Origin: Aphrocallistes beatrix
Taxonomy: Eukaryota; Porifera; Hexactinellida; Sceptrulophora; Aphrocallistidae
Length of the DNA: 64,000 bases
Direction of reading: 5' to 3'
Assembly (NCBI GenBank): GCA_963281255.1
Contig: OY725489.1
Coordinates: 3,720,001 to 3,784,000, forward strand
Shown here: positions 1 to 11,491 of the stretch, in pieces
Layout: each line of letters opens with the position of its first letter
How positions within the stretch are numbered: the stretch's first letter is position 1
The notes under the pieces: model-generated
Seen by the model: only the letters and a program-made list of their open reading frames with translations
What the model was told of the DNA's origin: nothing
The model's database searches: none
Program-made: the position numbers and the translations under genes

Positions 1-1319
1 AAATTAGGATAATAAGAAGGGAGATTTCAGAAGAAGAGATAGTCCAATCCGAGAACTCAAAAGATGATACTTCACCAGATGCATTGCACTTCACCGTGAA
101 GGAATCACGACAGAGAAGTGCAGTGTCTCCACCCTGACGATGTGCTGATCTAGCACGATCAAGGAGTTGGTAGCCGGGTGGAGTGCATTCAGCTCTCACC
201 GCCGCATCCCTTGACTTGAACCAGGTCTCAGTAACGGTACAGAAGAAGGATGGGTCTGAACAAAAATTCGTATGTACTATCCTAGTGTACGTCTTACTTA
301 TCCGAATAAGAATTGTAATAAAATGAATGAAGACTATTTTTGGGGTTTGAAAGAAATAGTACATATTAACCTGAGTACGTCTTAGCTAGATTAACAAACT
401 AAAAGGAAAATGAATATTAGATGAAATAATGTTGACCGTTTACTGCTCGGGGATAACCAGACATAATAGCCGATATCTTATAAATTCTAAATGTTTCGGT
501 AAAACATTAAACAAATTGGTGTTACCAATAACAATATGGGCAGGATAACAATACCATATATTTGTAGCACATTGCACTTGTAAGAATGTGTAAACGTTAA
601 ACAACAACAAACACGTAATATATTAAGTCTCTCCTTCTTTTGGAAACTAAAATATTTGTCCGAAATGTCAGATGGGTAAACGGAAACATGTATCTGGTGC
701 TGAAAAGAGAGATAAAGATAAAAGCGAGAAGAAACCTCAAACAATTGAAAAATTCATTGTTATACGTATTATGTTAATCTGCCTGATCATGAAAATGAAG
801 AAAACATTATCGATCCCATTTTTTATGATGGTGACTTTCATCATTGTCGCTACTATCTATTAAGTGCGAGTTGCTTCGCTCAATATATTTTAGAGATGTG
901 ATATTCAATTTGCGAAGAAAAAGAGCCGGAAAGTTACACTGTAGCCAGCATTCAAAATCATTTCCAAACACTATTAAATAAATTCATATTTATGACGCAT
1001 TGCATTTATTAAACTAGCATTTCAAAACAAAATTAAACTATTAGGTTAATTTTGTGTTGAAATGGCTGAGAAAAAAGTGCCCCAGGCCTACTGAGGTATT
1101 AATCCGACCCTGATAGAGAATCTATTCCGGAATGGCGGATATTGCTGCACCTCTATCGATTTTTAAAGAAGGACGTATCTTTTGAATGTAAGGAACACAA
1201 GTTCAAAACGGGCAATATTTTCTTGTGATATTGTGACATTGACTTGGTCCAAAAGTGCCCTATTGTTGTAACTCGATAACTAATGTGAATACCCGTAAAT
1301 CACCACATGAAACCATGTA
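1..1319. other. unassigned AT-rich DNA
   Basis: No gene, RNA or complete repeat was recognised here apart from the short hAT-like reading frame listed separately. Bases 60-240 are less AT-rich than the surroundings. It may be the upstream part of the decayed gypsy element that follows, but no motif supports this. Confidence 0.4.
672..863 (+). pseudogene. possible hAT/ZMYM-like N-terminal fragment
   Basis: A 63-codon frame opens with MGKRKHVSGAEKRDKDKSEK and then turns into hydrophobic sequence unlike the first part. A lysine-rich opening with a SGAEKR-type motif is typical of the extreme N-terminus of hAT-related and TTF-zinc-finger transposase proteins in animals (family knowledge). No zinc finger, RNaseH-like core or HAT dimerisation region follows, and no terminal repeats are visible. 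If the likeness is real this is a 5' scrap of a dead element. It could equally be a chance lysine-rich frame. Confidence 0.2.
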
Positions 1320-1935
1320 TGAAACTTTACGGATGAGTGCAGATGCAATTGTTCCAGTTCTGGAGGAAAAATCTTAGAGAACCTGAATGACTTCTATAAA
1401 GATTCGATGGAAAGGAATAAGAATGTTAATGAGGAAGTGAGAAAAAGAGTTGAAAAAGCTCAAGAAAAGTTGTAAGAGTATTACAGCCGTGACAAGGAAT
1501 ATGACCAGATTAATGAAGGGGATTCAGTTTTGCTAAATGACCCAATCAGTAGCGATCCTTAGAACATTTATACGAAGGAAAGTGGTTAGTCAAAGAAAGA
1601 TTGGGAGTAAACCTTCGTCTTAGATGTCTCACCTCAGGGAAGGAGAAATAGTGCATACAAATATGCAAAAGGCTAGCTGGTTCGAATATAGAGGAGCAAT
1701 TGAACAAGGAAGTAGATTACTGCAATATAATTGAAAGTATGGAGTTTTGTAATGGGAGTTCTTCGCGAAGAAACAGTCACATGAGGTAGAAGCAGCTACG
1801 AAAGAACATGGGGATTGTGATGACTAAGAAAATGAAAGGTACAGTAACAGTAATCATAGGGGAGACGGATTGAGGAGGTCAAGTCGTGTCAAGAAGAAAC
1901 CCGAATATAATGGCAATCCAATCGATCAATATTAA
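1320..1935 (+). pseudogene. Ty3/gypsy pol 3' end (integrase C-terminus), decayed
   Basis: Reading across frames gives a lysine/glutamate-rich helix (ERNKNVNEEVRKRVEKAQEK), a short basic segment with YYSRDKEYDQINEGDSVLL, then LGVNLRLR, LTSGKEK and VHTN-type motifs, and finally RRSSRVKKKPEYN. In order these match the C-terminal part of Ty3/gypsy integrases: the helix after the catalytic core, the small SH3-like domain that starts 'GD.V.L', the turn that binds the receptor strand, and a basic tail. Stops and frame changes (for example after EKAQEKL) show that it is dead. The catalytic core is absent. A purine-rich run near 1935 followed by tgatgtaata could be the polypurine tract and start of a 3' LTR, but no second LTR was found. 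Confidence 0.55.
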
Positions 1936-2969
1936 ACGGGAAGGTGATGTAATATAGAGTTAATTAATTAGATAGCAGGATGATTGAAGTAGATTAGAAA
2001 CAGCAGGAAATTCATTAGAAATAGAAGTATATTCGTACTTGTAAGTTAGATATAGGCTAGTATAGGAGTTCAACATGGTATTTGTAGTCGAGTCTACATG
2101 TAAATTTTGTTATTAATCTGTACGTAACTTATATGAATTAAACATATTGTCTACTACATCACATAATTACAAGTCTTAACAATATTTCAAATTATGATAA
2201 TTCGTGTGCTTAGCTAATATTCATAAAATCTAAGTGAATCTTAAATCTAGGAACGTAGCCCCGGTGTTTTCATTAACTTTTTGTCGTTCGCGCTAATCCT
2301 CGATAATCAAAACACCGACATCTGGCATGATTGTAAATGATACGATTCCTCTCCTCTTAGCGTAACGAATTAGGACTGTGAAATTCCATAATTTCCTAAG
2401 CATATGCATCCTTTCAATGCCATTTTGAAATGACTGAAACACAATATAAACAATAATATTTTTTAAAAATTTCCTTAGACTGCTCGCAACCAACCCCAGA
2501 GCCGCCGCTGGACTTGAGGATATCTATTAGTCTCGAGATTGTGTTTACTTTGAGGTTGAGTAATAATTCGCTAATAACATTACGTGCATTACCATGGGGT
2601 AATTTCTGACCCCACACATAAGCAGTAGGGCGATGGTGATTATATAATTTTTAAGCAACTAGCAACACAAAGGACATGATGTATGTACTTGGTTAGTACT
2701 TGGTAGATACTGTGTTTCAGTGAGTGGCAATTCAGATATGGGTTGAGTTTCAAAGAGTTTGATATTAATAACTTCACTAATGAAAATATATTAAATATTT
2801 TTTTGATACGTATTACTAAGTTGTTTATACTATAATCCCAATTTTCATGTTCTTAGCCCAGTAGTCCTCTCACCAAATACAACCCATCTCAATCGTCCTC
2901 TCAACCAATCTAGCAAAACACCTTCGACCTCTCAGCTCAATTTCGCCAAACTCATTCGTCATCTTAACC
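1936..2969. other. unassigned AT-rich DNA, possible LTR remnant
   Basis: The first part could be a 3' LTR of the decayed gypsy element because it follows a purine-rich run and begins TGATGTAATA, but no matching 5' LTR exists in the window. Short minus-strand frames at 2293-2617 look like chance. Nothing else was recognised. Confidence 0.3.
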
Positions 2970-3126
2970 CAGTGGTTCCCAACCTGGGGTCCCCTTAGTG
3001 ATCCGCAGAAGATATCAGGGGGTCCACAGGATTTGATATTTTGTATTATAGATAATATGAGGGGTCCACAGAATAGTTGAAAAGTGATATAGGAGGTCCA
3101 CAGTCAAAAAAGGTTAAAAACCGCTA
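2970..3126. mobile_element. 157-bp hAT-type MITE with 8-bp TSD
   Basis: The left end CAGTGGTTCCCAACC and right end GGTTAAAAACCGCTA are imperfect inverted repeats. The element is flanked by the direct repeat tcttaacc at 2962-2969 and 3127-3134. A CAGNGGTTC...AACC terminus with an 8-bp target duplication is the signature of non-autonomous hAT elements. The interior has three copies of a 'GGGGTCCACAG' motif and no coding capacity. Confidence 0.75.
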
Positions 3127-3364
3127 TCTTAACCCAATCTACCCAAAATGAAGCTTCCGCACCACCCAAACAAACCAAGCAAAGTCTTCACAACTCAACC
3201 TTAACTAGCGATTTCATTTCTCAGCCCAATCACGCAAAGCATCGCACTCCACTGAGGCAGTCTTTACAATCTAACTGTTATCCCACCCAAAATCCCTAAT
3301 AAGGCCTATCCAACTGTGTAAAATTCAGCGAACTCGTTTGCATCACTCAAACCTCAAATATTCA

Positions 3365-3855
3365 TTTTTAGTTTGCCGACTATACTAGTATGTAGAGTGA
3401 CCTACTTCTGAAATGAGTGCCTCCCTATATTTTATTTTCTCCTAAATAGATTTTGACATTAGACAATGAGTATGAGCTTAATGAGATTTGGACACAAGGT
3501 GTACTTTGTTTATCGGCTCCCGAAGTTACTATATGATTTTTGATCCGACACTTCATATATAATGGCTGTGACATGGGACAAGTAGAATCAGGTAACAGTG
3601 GCGACTACTTGATAAAAGAGGAGGCAAACTGGACTATATTTTCAGTTTTTAGTTTACCGACAATACAATGTATAGTGGCTAACTTCTGAAATGAGTACCT
3701 CTCTATATTTATTATATTTTTTCTATTTTCTTTCACAACGGTTTTTTGGGAATACAATAAGTACGAGAATTATGAAAGTTGGATAAAAGGTGTAATTATT
3801 CATCGCAGCAGACGAAGTTACTGTACTATTTTTGATCTAACACTTCGCGACACAT
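3365..3855. repeat. diverged tandem duplication (~280-bp spacing)
   Basis: Two similar blocks lie head to tail, at about 3365-3555 and 3640-3855. Each starts near 'ttttagtttaccga', contains 'acttctgaaatgagt.cctc' and ends near 'tttttgatc..acacttc'. They have diverged by substitutions and small indels. The origin is unknown, and no ORF is conserved between the two. Confidence 0.55.
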
Positions 3856-4077
3856 TGACACACCTTCTAAAGTCCAGACACGTAACTCTGAATCCATGAA
3901 TGCAACTATATAATTTCTTTCGACGCAGTAGGACCTAAGACAATTATAAAACCTGTAATTGTAGATTTTTTCTATGAAGTACCCTTTTTAACAATTTTGA
4001 TTTGAAAATTGATTACTCATTTTAGGCTATGTAATAAGGATATATTTATATTTTGTTCTGGATTCAACACCCATTAC

Positions 4078-4295
4078 CCCATTGTCATGCCCGTCCTGGT
4101 TTTCAGTGGGGTCGAAAGTGACCCCATGGTCATGCCCGTCATGATTTTCAGTGGGGTTAAAAGTGACCCCATGGTCATACCCGTCCTGGTTTTCAGTGGG
4201 GTCGAAAGTGACCCCATGGTCATGCCCGTCCTGGTTTTCAGTGGGGTCAAAAGTGACCCCATGGTCATGCCCGTCCTGGTTTTCAGTGGGGTATA
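4078..4295. repeat. 45-bp minisatellite, about 5 units
   Basis: The motif catgcccgtcctggttttca recurs at 4087, 4132, 4177, 4222 and 4267, a period of exactly 45 bp. Each unit also holds a GTGGGGT...ACCCCAT near-palindrome. Because 45 is divisible by three, frames without stops appear on both strands, giving 15-residue repeats. These long frames are a by-product of the period and not evidence of a gene. Confidence 0.9.
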
Positions 4296-4339
4296 GAAAA
4301 TTGCTGGGAGGAGACATCCGCGATATCGGGGACACTGCA

Positions 4340-5784
4340 CTGTGTCCCCAGTCGCCTTTCTACAAATGAAAAAAAGATTGAGTCATGAGATGAATTGAAT
4401 TTACGTCAACAGAAAATATTTTGAATGTGTAGGAAGTTATGCGAATTGCAAAGTTTCTTTGAAAAAATATGGTCTGGTGATGTTAGCATCATTGTCATTA
4501 CTTTCTGTAATTAGAACCTGCAAACACTAAAAATAAGAATTACTCGCCTATTACGTTTTGGTTTACGGTCATAATTCCGTGTTTGAATATTCTGTTCCTT
4601 TTGATCCTTTTGATGTTGTCGATAGCAACGTTTTGTCAGTATCACGAGTTCCATCTATTTCTTTCATCCACTCATAATCATTATTTGGCAGCTCATAGGG
4701 ATCTGCTGCGTCAATGGTCGTCATTGGAAGGGTATCAAGTTAGAGTGGATCCTGGATCAGTAGAATCGTATCCATTTGGCTCAGAACGGTCGTCGTTATT
4801 CGATGCTGAAGTAATCAAGTTGAGAAGGTTAGAGAAATCATAATCTCTTCGGAACATACGATAGAATGGAGTGTGCCCTGTAGATCGTTTTTTCTGAGTA
4901 TTTACTGACAGAACTGCTGGTTGTAATTTTGCTGTCCACTCTCCATCACTCCTCAGTTTCTAAATTTTACTATAATTCAATGTTAATTAAATAAATAGGA
5001 CCGAACGTAACAGTGAAGAAATAAACTCAAGATACAGGAGTTCATACATGATACTAATTTGGAAGAGAGGGGGGAACTCCAAACTGGGTGGTTAGAAGGT
5101 ATTTAAACATTAGCACTTCAGTTTTATGCTTCGTACTATTGAGGTTTCATTGCCATAGGAAATGGATGGAGATGTCCGCGACAGTATGCAGGATTGAGGC
5201 AAATGGGCTTTACATATGTGGTTAATTCAACCCCAACTTTGGCGTCAACATCAAACAGTCTCGAGTAATTATCGCAGCCACATTGTTGACTTTGTCATAT
5301 TACTGTTTGGGTTTTCCAGTCATAATTATCAATCTAGTTCCTGTAAGTTGGGATAACGCTGATACGCTGAGCTCTTCAAAATAGCTCATCTTGTACTTTA
5401 AACTTAATTCCCGATCGCTATCCTAAAGTTCCCCTTATAAAGCTAAGCAAAGAGTTAACTGGGTTATTACTTTAATGAATTAACATCCAAAATCATAATT
5501 AAACAAAATAAAACATTATACAGGGTGTCCAATAATTATTGGCCTCTTACCATATACAATCAATTCATCAATAGTAATACTAATTGATCCAGTCTAATAA
5601 TGTAGTGTGGTGCAGAATATTTTATTGACCCATATTACTTGATGCAAATTATTTACGATGTATTCATGCATTTAGAAAAAAATTATTGACAGAATTTTTA
5701 TTTCCTTATTATTTACGATACTTGAGGTGTTTTTGATGGATTCTTCGGTACGCTATCAGGCAATTGGCATGTTGCAACCTGGAA
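4340..5784. other. unassigned DNA with one isolated Tc1-type end
   Basis: A plus frame at 4583-4843 begins with a hydrophobic stretch (MNILFLLILLMLSIATFC) that would score as a signal peptide, but it has no homology I recognise and no splice or promoter context, so I do not call it a gene. At 5521 the sequence tacagggtgtccaataatta resembles a Tc1 terminal repeat (compare 58761). No partner end was found, so it is probably a solo or broken end. Confidence 0.35.
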
Positions 5785-6415
5785 AAATGAAAAGTATATT
5801 AGGAATTGAGAGCTATGAATTTGGGTGTATATTTCCTGAGATATGGAGGAATCTGTTTTTGGACTATAAATGGGGGGCTTTGACCGAATTTTGGAGATAA
5901 ATGCTTTGAACTTCCAAAATAATCATGTTGAGTGCTTCAAAATTTCTGTATACATTGCTAGTGACTATTGCATTGTTTTTTGAGTATAATAGCTACTTTT
6001 GGGAACTTATTTCATGACAAGATTCGCCATTTTCTAATATATTCAAAGTTCTCCATAGAATTTGTATTACAGTAAAATCGATGATAAGTCAAGAAATATT
6101 TACTTTTTGACAAAGAGATGTTTGAGGAACCTATATATTATCATATATATCCTTTCATCTAAGATTATAATAGATTATATATCTTCAATAGTTTTTAAGC
6201 ATTGACATCGAGCACTTTCGGGGCCATAGAGAGCTTTGATGTCCAAACCTACAATATACTATAACTTACGAACAAATGGTCGGATCTGAACAAACTTTTT
6301 TTTTAACTGTTCAGAATTCTTTTCTATACACAATAGCTAATATCACAACGGCCATTTCCCGAGCATTTTAGAAATGAAGTCCCTCATAAAGATATTTTTA
6401 TTGGATTTTAATACA
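5785..6415 (+). mobile_element. internal fragment of the 1929-bp TTAA element
   Basis: From 'gaaaagtatattaggaattg' onward this stretch is closely similar to 10545-11170 and 56820-57440, the middle of the TTAA element family, in the same orientation. Both ends of the family (GGATACCGCC and GGCGGTATCC) are missing. It is an older, truncated copy. Confidence 0.8.
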
Positions 6416-6490
6416 ATACACTACAACTACATGCAATAGACATATCAAAACTAATAAGTACAGATGACTTCTAATTTGTGAAATTCTATT

Positions 6491-6751
6491 TTACATCCAT
6501 TGGTAAATATTGTCCATGGTCAATTTGGCCGGGGTGACGTTCTGTTTCCCTCTCTTGAAAGGTTTTCTGTCTGCTGCCATCGAAATTTCTTTCCAAATTT
6601 GTCTACATGTCTTTTGTATATCAGAAATTGTCTCCACCCATACTCCATTATAATTTATTCTTCCGTGTACATTTCCACCATATAGGATAATTTGCTGATG
6701 CTCATCTAGTTGTTTTCTTCGTCTATTGCTAGCACCATGCACCACTTTCAA
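6491..6751 (-). pseudogene. hypothetical 86-aa protein fragment
   Basis: The frame encodes a hydrophilic product with a basic opening (SNRRRKQLDEHQQ) and an end DNIYQWM. The middle (TISDIQKTCRQIWKEISMAA) would form an amphipathic helix. Composition and lack of low complexity make it look more like real protein than most short frames in this AT-rich region. I do not recognise the family. There is no transposon end close by, except the palindromic element that begins at 6857. It could be an exon, a captured fragment or chance. Confidence 0.25.
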
Positions 6752-6856
6752 ATTTCCTTTTCATATCTAATTAAGTATGCACTGCCTGGACTAAAAGTAT
6801 TCATACTAAGCTATTTAGTGAGTAAAGGGCGTTTAATATGTAAGAGAATATGCTTA

Positions 6857-8060
6857 AGGTTGGCCTTTCCTATAATAGCCAACTTTTGACTTTTTCAACC
6901 GATTCATTTAATTTTTTCAGTGCAGATTTGAATCGTAGAGTTATCTGCAAAACTGCAATAATAATTGAAATATTGTAACAGATAAAAATTTTTTGAAAAA
7001 AATTTGGTCATTTTACAAGGAAGAAATCGGACACAATATGCTTACAATCCTTTAGAAACTTCTCAAATTCCTCCATTAATCGATGATCTAACTAATGAAT
7101 AGACATATTTTTGAAATTTTGAAAATTGTTGAAGATTCACACCAAAACACTCGGGGATTTTTTTTTTTCGTAATTTTGGCACTATTTTTTTCATAATTCT
7201 CTTTCATTTTGTATTAGCAAAAATCTGACTATTCATTATGTTCTACTCTTCGAGATCTATCAAAAACTGTTAAGTTTTCGTCCCTATGTTGAATTTACAA
7301 AAAGTTATCACCTTTGTAATTGCTGAAAAAAAGTCCCAGAAAATAGGATTTAGAAAATAATTATATAAGTTCCACAATTTCCAATAGTTTTAACTGCTTT
7401 AGAATATTAAATAACATGCAAATATCCTTATTCGACTAACTTATAGCAGTACTTAACTTCAAAATATGGTACATCAAAATTTTTCACCATCAAAAGTGTG
7501 AAAAACTGGTTATTGATGACTGGCGACCCAAAAATGGCCACATTCGATAGTATCCGCCGGAATCTCAGATCAATAACTTCTTTGAACCATGTCAGATCAT
7601 CATTTAGTGCTAAATAAGTGCTCAGCACTGAATTTCCAGCAATTTGATATATATATTGACCATATTTGGAGTTTTTTTGGATGCCCGTGCATAGCAACGA
7701 TCAGGAATTTTTACACATTCCTGGCCGTTGCTAGGAACCCACAGCCAAAGAATTTCTCCAAATGTGTCCAATATATATATCAAATTGCTGGAAATTTAGT
7801 GCTGAGGGCGAATATAGCATAAAATGATGATCTGATATGGTACAAAGAAGTTGTGGATATGAGACATTTCGGTTCAAAAATGTGTCCTTTTTTGGGCGAC
7901 ACTAGGTGGTACAAGTGGCTCTAAGTGGCGAAATATTAGCATTGAAATTCTAAAAATCGAAATTAATGTTTAGAACCCCTTTAGGGATCTAAAAATGATT
8001 AAAAAGGTATTTTGGCAAATTTTTGATAAAAAACAAAATGCCCATAGGAAAGGCCAACCT
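6857..8060. mobile_element. 1.2-kb palindromic (foldback) element, TA target site
   Basis: The ends AGGTTGGCCTTTCC (6857) and GGAAAGGCCAACCT (to 8060) are perfect inverted repeats, flanked on both sides by TA (6855-6856, 8061-8062). Long inverted arms run inward: for example 'gtgctaaataagtgctcagc' near 7605 pairs with the block near 7795, around a central 'cattcctggccgttgctagg'. There is no convincing ORF. It belongs to the same family as the larger copy at 49916-51699. TA duplication suggests mobilisation by a Tc1/mariner-type transposase (inference). Confidence 0.75.
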
Positions 8061-8062
8061 TA

Positions 8063-9239
8063 TTTTAACGATTACTCCACATTCGAATTACTCACTTTAT
8101 AAACTTTCCACTCGATTACCCTCACATGTTAAACATTTTATGTTGTTTTGAACCATGGATAAATAATGACTTGTGGATATGTGATATTCGCTTATATGTA
8201 AAATGACAATGTAAAATGAAAAACTTGATGATTTGGTTCCAGGATTTGTTTCTTCTATAAACTTGGTGCTACTAGAATAGAACGTATACACGTAATACTT
8301 TAAATATTACCGTGTATATTTTCAAATTGATTCCCATCCACAAAGTTTTAGTTGAATATGTAAAAAATGGTCGAAAATTTGGCTAAATTCTGACTAATTT
8401 CAGTAAAATTAGGTGGCAATGCAAAAATTTGCAATTATTAACGAAAAACGCTCGGTAGAAATTAAGTATATATATCAATGAAGAGATATCTGATATGGAA
8501 TGATGTGTTCTATGACAATAAATGTTTAAATCTAAGGAAAGTTGAAGTATTATATCCTATTGCGACGAAAAATTGAATTTTAAAAAATCCTCAAATTCTA
8601 ATAGTCATATCACTGATGTTAAACATTTAACTGTTTTGATAAACTAGAGTGGATAAATAGACTACAGTTTATGATAGTTGAGTACAAAAAATCATACCTA
8701 ATATAAAGGGCGCCACACGGTAGCGTTAAGTCAAACCCAGACATGAAGTTAAAAACGAAATATTTACTTAAGTTTAAGCAAATACTTAGTTTTTGCTTAA
8801 AGTTAAGCAACTATTTAGTTTTTGCTTAAGTTTAGCTTAGTGAATACCAACTTAAGCAAAACTTAACCTGCTTCTGCCCGTAAGATTTGAAGCTCTATAT
8901 ACGAAATAAACATATTTCGGTAGGAATGAGACGTTCGTCAACAAATAATATTATTTACGTCGGAGATGCAGGCTATAGTGAGTATTTATAGTGAGTAATT
9001 ATCTTAAGAAAAGATTTAAGAATATTATGCCAGACAAAGTGTATTTAGCAAAACTTTTACACTCTCATTTTAACTCAGAAGCTTGTGAAAATATACTCTT
9101 CATGACTATATTAATCCGTGCCTTGAAGAGATTGACATTATTTAAGCTGAAGCTCGTGCAATGCAGCGGATAATTTTTCGAGATCGTATTAGATAGTTGA
9201 TGCATAATTCCACAAAGTTTCTTCTTATGTTACAGTTAG
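8063..9239. other. unassigned AT-rich DNA
   Basis: No gene or complete element was recognised. Near 8755-8865 there are repeated 'cttaagtttaagcaaa'-type words in both orientations that could form a local hairpin. Short frames of 60-64 codons here are lysine/phenylalanine-rich and look random. Confidence 0.4.
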
Positions 9240-9553
9240 AAATGGTATGCTTACTATTACCACAAAATTTTGACACGAAATGATGACGTCATAATAAAAT
9301 GATGAGTCATCATTTTTGATGATAGTTTCATCATATGTGAGACATGTTAGCATACATAATCTACTAAAATTACAGCCTCAAAAAATGTGACAATGACGTC
9401 ATAATTCCATGATGAGTCCACATTTTGCTCTGAGCTCAGAACTTACAGGAGCCATAGCCAAGAAAACTCCCACAAGCCAAAAATCAGCCATCTGCGCCCG
9501 GCAGTTTCTTCAATCAATTCGTTAGAGATATATATACTATGTATAATACACAG
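9240..9553 (-). mobile_element. Helitron family-1 fragment
   Basis: The stretch matches the reverse complement of the 5' two thirds of the family-1 Helitron, including the two bZIP-type sites (tgacgtca at about 9285 and 9393) and 'aactgccgggcgcaga'. It is cut off at the right by the TTAA element inserted at 9555. The GC-rich 3' end (CGCGCTTG) is missing on the left. Confidence 0.75.
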
Positions 9554-9558
9554 CTTAA

Positions 9559-11487
9559 GGATACCGCCAGTGAAAAATCCATAGGTTTGGCTTACAGCAT
9601 ATATCAAGAATAGAGATATATAAGATGTTAAGCGTGGGCAGGTAGTGCAATTAAAAAATATTGAGACATGCCGAACAGTTTTTGGTTCACATTTCTAGTT
9701 TTTGAATTACAGCGTCTCAAAGGCGGTTTTTTTCGTTTTTCCCTAGCACATCTTAATGGTAAGCCCTCCTCCACTCTGTGATTTTTTTAAAGCACATGTT
9801 TGGATCAAATGCTTCGAAAATTTATTCATAGATAGTCTATCATATTTACCACTTCATAGGACCAAAAGAAAGTTAAAATTTTAAAAATTGTAAATTTTAT
9901 CGGTGTCCGAATAAAAAGGGCCAAAAAACGGCAAAAAAGCCCGATTTTCTTTGCAAATCAGCAATAAAATCACAAATTTATAAAATATCAAAAATTGAGT
10001 GGTCCTACGCTCATCGACTAATGATATGGAACAACTCCTGAAATTTTCAAACCTCTATCTCAAAGCAATTTTGAGTTAAAATTTTTGAAAGACGGTCAAT
10101 TTTGGAATTTTAAAGTCCCGAGATATAAGGATTTGAAGTTTTGAAGGTAAGAACGATGTAAAATGAGCTATTAACGAAAAATAAAAGCATCCATGGACAT
10201 TTAATCGCGTGTATACTAATGAATTAGATGTATTCCAACAGATTTTGGTGAAAATAGCAAAATTATACTGAAAATTCACAAATTACCTTGAGGCCCCTAA
10301 CCCCGAATATTTTGAACCAATTAGGGAATGTAAATCATATTCCTAGCAGTACAATGTATAATTCATCGGTTTAGAATGAGTAAAGAGCTACCAAAAAGTA
10401 TATTAGGAAGTTAGAGCGAGAGTCTACGACTTTTAGTTTTCAAGTTAGGATTTTCGAAAAATGCTACGTCATCACGAGATAAAAATTTGAAAATTAGCAT
10501 TCCATTCTATGTAGTACATTTATTATTTAAGAATCAGATATATACCGTCTTGAAAAGTATATTAGGAATTGAGAGCTAAGAATTTTGGTGTATATTTCCC
10601 GAGATATGGAGGAATCTGTTTTTGGACCATAAATGGGGGGCTTTGACCGAAATTTGGAGATAAATGCTTTGAACTTCCAAAATAATCTTGTTGAGTGCTT
10701 CAAAGTTTCTGTATACATTGCTAGTGACTATTGCATTGTTTTTTGAGTATAATAGCTACTTTTGGGAACTTATTTCATGACAAGATTCACCATTTTCTAA
10801 TATATTCAAAGTTCTCCATAGAATTTGTATTACAACAAAAACGATGATTAGTCAAGAAATATTTACTTTTTGACAAAGAGATGTTTGAGGAACCTATATA
10901 TTATCATATATATCCTTTCATTTAAGATTATTATAGATTATATATCTTCAATAGTTTTTAAGCATTGACATCGAGCACTTTGGGGGCCATAGAGTGGTTT
11001 GATGTCCGAACTTTACCTACAATATACTATAACTTACGAACTAATGGTCCGATCTGAACAAACTTTTTTTTAAAATGTTCAGAATTTTTTTCTATACACA
11101 ATAGCTAATATCACAACGGCCATTTCCCGAGCATTTTAGAAATGAAGTCCCTCATAAAGATATTTTCGATTGGATTTCAGGTGCCTCTTTTTCTAAATTC
11201 ATCTGTTTTATAATATTTAAAGGGGCCAAAACCATTTTGAGGTTCGTATAATTTGAAAAAATATCAGATAAGTTAGAAAATAATTGATGAATGCGCCGCA
11301 AAATCACGAATAACTTTACGATTTTTAGTACGCCTGAGCTTTAGGTGCCCAGTTCTACAATATCAAAATAAATACCGTCCAACAAGTACGATTAGATGGT
11401 AGACTACTCAATAATCCGATGGAATTGACACTAAAAAATTCCACAATTTTTTTTAATGTTTTGCGATGTTTTTCGAGGGCGGTATCC
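9559..11487 (+). mobile_element. full-length 1929-bp TTAA-inserting element, copy 1
   Basis: TTAA (9555-9558) is followed by GGATACCGCC, and GGCGGTATCC is followed by TTAA (11488-11491). A second full-length copy at 55831-57759 has exactly the same length and differs at only a few scattered positions. TTAA duplication is the hallmark of piggyBac and Kolobok-type elements (family knowledge). No transposase is encoded: the two short minus-strand frames conserved between copies (10076-10279, 10527-10718) have random-looking composition and are conserved only because the whole element is. It should depend on a transposase supplied elsewhere. Confidence 0.85.
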
Positions 11488-11491
11488 TTAA

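Noticed and set aside
4009..4369. Four long frames on both strands over the minisatellite
   Set aside because: They arise because the repeat unit is 45 bp (a multiple of three). No start, splice or homology supports a gene.
4583..4843. Possible secreted 86-aa protein with a hydrophobic start
   Set aside because: Only the N-terminal hydrophobicity supports it; such stretches are common in AT-rich random DNA and there is no gene context.
10076..10718. Two short minus-strand frames conserved in both full-length TTAA elements
   Set aside because: The whole element is nearly identical between copies, so conservation carries no coding signal; composition looks random and no domain is recognisable.
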